The notes under the pieces were generated by a model. It was not told the DNA's origin, ran no database searches, and saw only the letters and a program-made list of their open reading frames with translations. A DNA stretch of 64,000 nucleotides from Bog-473 sp036268485. GTDB taxonomy: Bacteria > Actinomycetota > Acidimicrobiia > Acidimicrobiales > RAAP-2. Both the position numbers and the translations under genes were made by a program. Below are positions 59,158-64,000 of the stretch, piece by piece; positions within the stretch are counted from its first letter, which is position 1; each line of letters opens with the position of its first letter. The stretch lies in assembly GCA_036268485.1 (NCBI GenBank), contig DATAUC010000042.1, forward strand, positions 62,001 through 126,000, given 5' to 3'.

Positions 59158-59163
59158 CTCGCC

Positions 59164-60717
59164 GTGCCGCCCTATTACCTGACGACGCCCATCTACTACG
59201 TCAACGACGCGCCGCACGTGGGCACAGCGTACACCACGGTGAATGCCGACGCCCTGGCCCGCTGGCACCGATTGATCGGCGACGACGTCTACTTCATGAC
59301 GGGCACCGACGAGCACGGGGCAAAAATTGTGGAGGCGGCGGAGGCGAATGGTACGACCCCGCAGGAGTGGACGGACCGCACCTCGGCCCGCTTTGCCGAA
59401 GCCTGGGCCCGGCTCAACATCAGCAACGACGACTTCATCCGCACCACCGAGCCGCGGCACCACACCGTGGTGCAGGCGTTCCTGCAAAAGATTTACGACA
59501 ACGGCTTCATTGAGCTCGGTACATACACCGGCCTCTACTGCGTCTCGTGTGAGGACTACTACACCGAGGACCAGCTGATCGACGGCAAGTGCCCGGTTCA
59601 CGGCCGCGACGTCGTCGAGATGAAGGAGAACAATTACTTCTTCAAGCTGAGCGCATTCGAGCAGCAGCTGCTCGAGTATTACGACAGCCATCCCGACTTC
59701 GTGCGACCCACCTCAAAACGCAACGAGGCGCTCGGCTTCATCCGCGGCGGGCTCAAAGACGTCTCCATCACGCGCACGTCGTTCCGCTGGGGCGTGCCGG
59801 TGCCATGGGACGACGACCACGTGTTCTACGTCTGGTACGACGCCCTCATCAACTACCTGACGGTCGCCTCCTACGGCAGCGACCCGGCCCGCTTCGACTC
59901 CCTCTGGGGCGCCGCCCACCACCTGATCGGCAAGGACATCCTCAAGTTCCACTGCGTGTGGTGGCCGGCCATGTGCATGGCGGCTGGCATCGCGCCGCCG
60001 GCCGAGATCTTCGTGCACGGCTACCTGCTCATGGGCGGGCAGAAACTGGGCAAGACCATGATCCAAGCCGGCGTGGTGGGCGAAGGGGCGGACGCTCGCC
60101 CGCTCAAGATCACCGAGGTCTCACCGCTGGCCCTGGCCGATGAGTTCGGCGTCGACCCGCTGCGCTACCACCTGTTGCGCGACGTGCCGCTGGGCGGCGA
60201 CGGCGACTTCTCCTACGAGGGGATCATCAGTCGCTACAACTCGGACCTGGCCAACAATCTGGGCAACCTGGTGTCCCGGGTGGCCACGGTGGTGCACTCC
60301 AAGTGCGACGGGGTGGGTCCGTTGCCCGACCATGACAGCTCCCTGGCCCCGGTGGCGGCCGAGGTGGTGGCCGCGGCCAGCGATGCCTGGGCCCGCTGGG
60401 CCCCCCACGAGGCGCTCGAAGCAACCTGGCGCCTGATCGGCGCCGCCAACGCCGAGCTGGAAGCCACCGAGCCCTGGAAATTAGAGCCGGGGCCGGCTGT
60501 GAGCACCGTGCTGGGCAATGCGCTCGAGGTGCTGCGCATCGTGGCCGTCCTGGTTTCCCCGGCCATGCCGGCCACGGCGGCGGAGATCTGGCGCCGCATC
60601 GGGCTCACGGGCGATCCACTCCTGGCCCGCGTTCCCGGTGATGTCGCCTGGGGCGCCTACCCGGGTGGGGTCACGGTCATTAAGGGCGATCCGCTCTTTC
60701 CCCGCCGTAAGTCATGA
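59164..60717 (+). CDS. metG: Methionyl-tRNA synthetase
   Basis: 517 residues, class I, short form without the C-terminal dimer domain. HIGH-type motif HVG(T) in APHVGTAYTTVNADAL (18-20) and KMSKS-type KLGKT (294-298). A zinc knuckle is present: Cys126, Cys129, Cys143, His146. GTG start; leaderless promoter upstream. Its stop overlaps tatD by 4 bp (ATGA). Confidence 0.96.
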   Translation: MPPYYLTTPIYYVNDAPHVGTAYTTVNADALARWHRLIGDDVYFMTGTDEHGAKIVEAAEANGTTPQEWTDRTSARFAEAWARLNISNDDFIRTTEPRHHTVVQAFLQKIYDNGFIELGTYTGLYCVSCEDYYTEDQLIDGKCPVHGRDVVEMKENNYFFKLSAFEQQLLEYYDSHPDFVRPTSKRNEALGFIRGGLKDVSITRTSFRWGVPVPWDDDHVFYVWYDALINYLTVASYGSDPARFDSLWGAAHHLIGKDILKFHCVWWPAMCMAAGIAPPAEIFVHGYLLMGGQKLGKTMIQAGVVGEGADARPLKITEVSPLALADEFGVDPLRYHLLRDVPLGGDGDFSYEGIISRYNSDLANNLGNLVSRVATVVHSKCDGVGPLPDHDSSLAPVAAEVVAAASDAWARWAPHEALEATWRLIGAANAELEATEPWKLEPGPAVSTVLGNALEVLRIVAVLVSPAMPATAAEIWRRIGLTGDPLLARVPGDVAWGAYPGGVTVIKGDPLFPRRKS

Positions 60718-61517
60718 GCGGGTGGTTCGACTCCCACTGCCACGTGCAGGAGGAGTACGTCGAGGGCGAGAACGGGGGCGACGTTGATGCCGTCCTCGCT
60801 CAGGCTGCGGCGGCCGGGGTGGACCGGCTGATCTGCATCGGGACCGGCGAGACCACGTCGGCCCAAGCGGTGGCGGTGGCCCGGCGCGTGCAGGGGCCAG
60901 ATCTGGCGGCTTGGGCTTCCATCGGTCTGCATCCCCACGAGGCGGCGACCGGGATTGACGACGTGGCGGCGCTGCTCGCCCGCGAGATGGCGGTGGGTGA
61001 CGGGGCCGTCGTGGCCGTGGGCGAGTGCGGCTTGGACTACTTCTACGAGCACTCGCCGCGTCCGGCTCAGCGGGAAGCGTTCGCGGCGCAGATCGCGCTG
61101 GCGCACCACTATGACCTGGCGTTGGTGATCCACGCCCGCGACGCCTGGGACGATCTCTTCACCGTCCTGGCATCGGAGGGGGTGCCGGCGCGCACCGTGC
61201 TGCATTGCTTCACCGGGGGACCGGCAGAAGCCGAGCGTTGCCTGGCCGCCGGCATGTTCGTCTCCTTCAGCGGCATCATCACCTTCAAGAACGCGTCCGA
61301 CGTGCGGGCGGCCGCCGCGCTGTGCCCGCTTGATCGCCTGCTGGTGGAGACGGACAGCCCCTTCCTGGCCCCGGTGCCGTTCCGGGGCCGACCCAACGAG
61401 CCCGCACTGCTCCCCTACGTCGGGGCCGTGGTGGCCGAGGTCAAGGGGTGCCCGGTGGCCGAGGTGATGGAGCGCTCGGCGGCCGCGGCGGCTGCCGCCT
61501 TTGCCACGCCCTTCTAA
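60714..61517 (+). CDS. tatD: TatD family metal-dependent deoxyribonuclease
   Basis: 267 residues. Metal ligands: FDSHCH (His8, His10), VGECGLDY (Glu), IHAR (His), LHCFTGG (His) and VETDSPFL (Asp). Length normal. 3'-5' DNA exonuclease in repair. Coupled to metG, followed by the RlpA-like gene after about 165 bp of leader. Confidence 0.93.
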   Translation: MSGWFDSHCHVQEEYVEGENGGDVDAVLAQAAAAGVDRLICIGTGETTSAQAVAVARRVQGPDLAAWASIGLHPHEAATGIDDVAALLAREMAVGDGAVVAVGECGLDYFYEHSPRPAQREAFAAQIALAHHYDLALVIHARDAWDDLFTVLASEGVPARTVLHCFTGGPAEAERCLAAGMFVSFSGIITFKNASDVRAAAALCPLDRLLVETDSPFLAPVPFRGRPNEPALLPYVGAVVAEVKGCPVAEVMERSAAAAAAAFATPF

Positions 61518-61550
61518 TTCTCCGGTTTTTGTGCGCAATACGAGAACCTA

Positions 61551-61644
61551 CTGACCAGGGAATATAGGGATCAACTGGGGCAAAAAGCACCCCTGAACTG
61601 GGAGTTCACCTAAATGTCGCGGACAAGTTGGCCTCTGACCAGGG
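61551..61644 (+). promoter_or_regulatory. Leader region of the RlpA-like gene with hairpins and a direct repeat
   Basis: CTGACCAGGG occurs at 61551-61560 and again at 61635-61644, extending to 15 matches in 17. Between them: GGGGC-AAAAA-GC-A-CCCC (61577-61593) and a perfect TGAACT-GGG-AGTTCA stem (61594-61608). It is AT-richer than the flanks. No riboswitch class was recognised. Confidence 0.4.
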
Positions 61645-61681
61645 GAAATAGCGGAGGATTTGTCGCCCCGTCCATTCCCAT

Positions 61682-62344
61682 TTGCGCCGGTGGTGGTGCA
61701 GTCCCTATGTTCTTCCGAAACCCCCTCGCCGGCTACGCGCTGGCGCGGGTGCACTGTCCCCGGAGAAGGGTGGAGCCCTGCGGAAACAGAGCACTCAGGG
61801 GAGGCGCCTTTGCGTCGCCGCTGTCCTCAGTGGCGCACTGTTTGGGGTACCTCTCCTTTTGCTGCAGAACGGATCGGCGCACGCATCCCGTGCGTCGGAC
61901 GACCATGGAGTCGATGCCTCGGCCACGATTCACCCCGCGTCGCATCTCGATTCTGTCGTGCTGCCCTCGCACCTGGTGGCCTACCAGTCCCCGACCACGA
62001 CCACGCTCCCGCCCGCAGTACGGGAACCAGTCACCGAAGCGACGCATGAGTCTCCGGCCGTCGTGACGCCCATCACGGTGGCCCGCCCGGTCATCGTCAA
62101 CAACAGCGAGCACGGGCAGGCCACCTGGTATGCAGCAGCCCCTCCCGGCAAGTGCGCCAGTCCCACCCTGCCCTTCGGCACGGTGTTGACGGTGACCAAC
62201 GACGCCAATGGCCGCACCACTGTCTGCACGGTCGATGACCGGGAGGAAGCGGGCTACCCGCGGGTGGTCGACCTGTCCCCTTCGGGCTTCTCGCAACTGG
62301 AGAGCCCCAGCGAAGGAGTGGCGGACGTCACAATCTCCTGGTGA
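61682..62344 (+). CDS. RlpA-like double-psi beta-barrel secreted protein
   Basis: 220 residues from the first in-frame start (TTG 61682); the true start is doubtful, since the signal peptide core VAAVLSGALFGVPLLLLQNGSAHA begins near residue 45 and a CTG at 61778 would fit it. The C-terminal DPBB domain has GQATWYAA, LPFGTVLTVTND, TVCTVDDREEAGYPRVVDLSPSGFSQL, with the conserved Asp of RlpA. Middle is a Pro/Thr linker. It sits where mycobacteria carry rpfB (tatD-rpfB-rsmA), so it probably remodels peptidoglycan. Overlaps rsmA by 4 bp (GTGA). Confidence 0.72.
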   Translation: MRRWWCSPYVLPKPPRRLRAGAGALSPEKGGALRKQSTQGRRLCVAAVLSGALFGVPLLLLQNGSAHASRASDDHGVDASATIHPASHLDSVVLPSHLVAYQSPTTTTLPPAVREPVTEATHESPAVVTPITVARPVIVNNSEHGQATWYAAAPPGKCASPTLPFGTVLTVTNDANGRTTVCTVDDREEAGYPRVVDLSPSGFSQLESPSEGVADVTISW

Positions 62345-63159
62345 CGCATTCGGGAGCTGACATCGCCGCACTGCTCGGCGCCCACGGCCTGCGTCCCAGC
62401 CGGGCGCTCGGACAGAACTTCGTGGCCGACCCCAATACGGTCCGGCGCATCGCCCGCCTGGCCGAGGCCGGGCCCGAGTCGTCCATCCTCGAGATCGGCG
62501 CCGGCCTGGGCTCGCTGACCCTGGCCTTGGCCGAGACCGGTGCCCGGGTGGTGGCGGTGGAACTCGACCGCTACATCCTCCCGGTGCTGCGCTCGGTGGT
62601 CGAGCCGGTCGGGGTCGAGGTGATCGAAGGGGACGCCATGATGCTCGACGTGGCCGCCCTGCTGGCCGAGCGGGGACCCGGGCCCTGGTCGCTGGTGGCC
62701 AACCTGCCCTACAACATCGCCACCCCGCTGGTCATGAAGACCCTGGTCGAGGTGCCAGCCGTCACCCGCCTGCTGGTCATGGTGCAGCGCGAGGTAGGTG
62801 AGCGCATGGCGGCCGGGGTCGGCGACGACGCCTACGGCTCGGTCTCGGTGCGCGTGGCCTATTTTGCCAAGTCCAGCGTGGCGGCCCGGGTGCCGGCCTC
62901 GGTGTTCATTCCCCGGCCCAACGTGGAGTCGGTCCTGGTCCAGATGACCAGGCGGCCCGAGCCCGCCGTGTCCCCGGAGCTGGTCTCCTATGAGCGCCTG
63001 GCCGCCGTGGTCAAGGCGGGATTCGGCCAACGGCGCAAGATGCTACGCCGCTCCCTTGCCGGCGTGGTCACCCCCGAGGCCTTCGAGCGGGCCGGCATCC
63101 GTCCGCAAGCCCGGGCCGAGGAATTGGACATCGTGGAATGGGGCAGGCTGGCGCAGTGA
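62341..63159 (+). CDS. rsmA: 16S rRNA adenine(1518/1519)-dimethyltransferase
   Basis: 272 residues. GQNFVADPNTVRRI, SILEIGAGLGSLTLALAETGARVVAVELDR (SAM motifs), VANLPYNIATPLV (NLPY catalytic motif) and VQREVGERMAAG. C-terminal helix domain is basic. GTG start overlapping the RlpA-like stop; its own stop overlaps the ispE start. Standard KsgA. Confidence 0.96.
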   Translation: MTHSGADIAALLGAHGLRPSRALGQNFVADPNTVRRIARLAEAGPESSILEIGAGLGSLTLALAETGARVVAVELDRYILPVLRSVVEPVGVEVIEGDAMMLDVAALLAERGPGPWSLVANLPYNIATPLVMKTLVEVPAVTRLLVMVQREVGERMAAGVGDDAYGSVSVRVAYFAKSSVAARVPASVFIPRPNVESVLVQMTRRPEPAVSPELVSYERLAAVVKAGFGQRRKMLRRSLAGVVTPEAFERAGIRPQARAEELDIVEWGRLAQ

Positions 63160-63944
63160 ACGTCGCAACCGTGCTGGCGCCAGCCAAGCTCACCGTGTCG
63201 CTGGCCGTGACCGGCGTACGGGCCGACGGCTATCACGAGCTGCGCGCCGAGATGGTCTCGCTGAACCTGACAGACCGGCTCACGTTCATGGACGGTGGTT
63301 CTGAGCTCAACGTGGTGGTGCCCGAGGCCGGGACGCGCAGTGAAGCACTGGGGCCGGCCGAGGAGAACCTCATCACCCGGGCCCTGCGGGCGGTGGGGCG
63401 CCAGGCCACCGTGCATCTCGAGAAGCACATCCCGCTGGGGGGCGGGCTGGGCGGAGGCTCCACCGATGCGGCGGCCGTGCTGCGCTGGGCCGGATGTACC
63501 GATCTCTCACTGGCGGCGGGCTTGGGAGCCGACGTGCCGTTCTGCGTGCTCGGGGGCCGGGCCCTGGTCGAAGGGATCGGCGAGCGGGTCACCCCGCTGC
63601 CCTTCGAGACGCAGTCGTTCCTCTTGCTCCTCCCGCCGTTCGGGGTCAACACCCCGCACGTCTACGCCGCCTGGGACGCGCTGGCGCCGCCTCTACGCGT
63701 CGGTGCGGGCAACGACCTGATGGCGGCCGCGCTGGTGGTCGAGCCGCGCTTGGCCCGGTGGCGCGACGCGCTGGGGGAATTGACCGGGCTGGAACCGAAA
63801 TTGGCCGGCAGCGGGTCAACCTGGTTCGTCGAAGGAAGCCCACCGGAGGTGGACCGCGAGGCACTCAGCTGGTTGACGCTGGGTGCTGAGAAAGGCCGCC
63901 TGGTGCCAGCACACGCGGTGCCGGCGACCTGGAGTGGTGACTAG
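63156..63944 (+). CDS. ispE: 4-diphosphocytidyl-2-C-methyl-D-erythritol kinase
   Basis: 262 residues, slightly short for IspE. GHMP kinase: PAKLTVSLAVTG with Lys11, and the ATP loop LGGGLGGGSTDAA (94-106) with Asp104. The end is KLAGSGSTWFVEG. Fourth step of the MEP isoprenoid pathway. GTG start inside the rsmA stop region, an order also found in mycobacteria (rsmA-ispE). Confidence 0.93.
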   Translation: MNVATVLAPAKLTVSLAVTGVRADGYHELRAEMVSLNLTDRLTFMDGGSELNVVVPEAGTRSEALGPAEENLITRALRAVGRQATVHLEKHIPLGGGLGGGSTDAAAVLRWAGCTDLSLAAGLGADVPFCVLGGRALVEGIGERVTPLPFETQSFLLLLPPFGVNTPHVYAAWDALAPPLRVGAGNDLMAAALVVEPRLARWRDALGELTGLEPKLAGSGSTWFVEGSPPEVDREALSWLTLGAEKGRLVPAHAVPATWSGD

Positions 63945-63946
63945 GG

Positions 63947-64000
63947 CTACTTACCGGCCCGACGTTGCCAACGGGTGGCCTTCAACATCTTCTTGTGCTT
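63947..64000 (-). CDS. 30S ribosomal protein bS22, C-terminal end (runs off the right edge)
   Basis: Minus strand, 17 residues plus TAG are visible: KHKKMLKATRWQRRAGK. This is the conserved C-terminal half of the bS22 (AURKAIP1/COX24-type) family, whose members are about 33 residues and rich in Lys/Arg. The start is beyond the window. With the bL37 gene this gives both tiny actinobacterial ribosomal proteins in one 64-kb window. Confidence 0.8.
   Translation of the reverse strand, partial: KHKKMLKATRWQRRAGK

Noticed and set aside
61518..61682. c-di-AMP (ydaO) riboswitch upstream of the RlpA-like gene
   Set aside because: Expected conserved blocks around the pseudoknot are absent.
61614..62066. 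150-codon frame across the RlpA-like gene
   Set aside because: Its sequence is Arg/Pro-rich shadow and it lacks the DPBB motifs.

Overview
The window is 64 kb of high-GC DNA from an actinobacterium, most likely an uncultured member of the class Acidimicrobiia. This rests on: four luciferase-like (F420-type) oxidoreductases plus a PPOX-type F420 protein, a mycothiol-type PIG-L amidase, a P450, acyl-CoA enzymes, the metG-tatD-rsmA-ispE order known from mycobacteria, the tiny actinobacterial ribosomal proteins bL37 and bS22, a secreted protein built of Gly-Tyr-Trp/Phe-Gly-Asp-Ala repeats, and a strong bias to GTG/ATG starts with 4-bp overlaps. No prophage, IS element, CRISPR array or rRNA was seen; there is one tRNA (Arg, anticodon CCT).

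Layout. 1-3.7 kb: minus-strand cluster of a nucleotidyltransferase (cut by the edge), KAS III, a thiolase, a luciferase-like oxidoreductase and a hotdog thioesterase. 3.7-7.1 kb: threonine aldolase, a second luciferase-like enzyme, a DUF6817-type protein and a PIG-L amidase. 7.1-10.7 kb: membrane protein, ECF sigma/anti-sigma pair, ahcY with a structured leader. 10.7-14.9 kb: two secreted repeat proteins flanking tRNA-Arg. 15-33.2 kb: lipid and xenobiotic metabolism (crotonase, acyl-CoA synthetase, phosphotriesterase-like, P450, FAH-fold, acyl-CoA dehydrogenase), with DinB, GNAT, ATP-grasp, TetR and MarR-MFS units. 33.2-36.2 kb: a metal-transport operon (soluble MgtE/CBS protein plus Nramp-like permease) behind a long leader with a proline-rich micro-ORF and competing hairpins. 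36.3-39.6 kb: glycosyltransferase, methyltransferase and barrel-fold protein. 39.7-47 kb: a patch that looks lower in GC, with several unknown genes and two adjacent frameshifted genes. 47-57.8 kb: NYN nuclease, methyltransferase, secreted GH5, aminopeptidase N, PfkB kinase, YchF, SCO1 plus lipoprotein, GDPD, bL37. 57.9-64 kb: DUF192, rsmI, metG, tatD, an RlpA-like protein in the usual rpfB slot, rsmA, ispE, and the end of a bS22 gene.

How it is expressed. At 18 starts a TANNNT -10 hexamer sits 5-8 nt in front of ATG or GTG, so leaderless mRNA appears to be the main mode for first genes of operons, often as divergent pairs packed into tens of bases. The metal-transport operon, ahcY and the IPT-repeat gene are exceptions with long structured leaders, which makes those leaders the best candidates for RNA-level control. 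The leader plus Nramp/MgtE unit is the most promising candidate for an undescribed regulatory system in the window.
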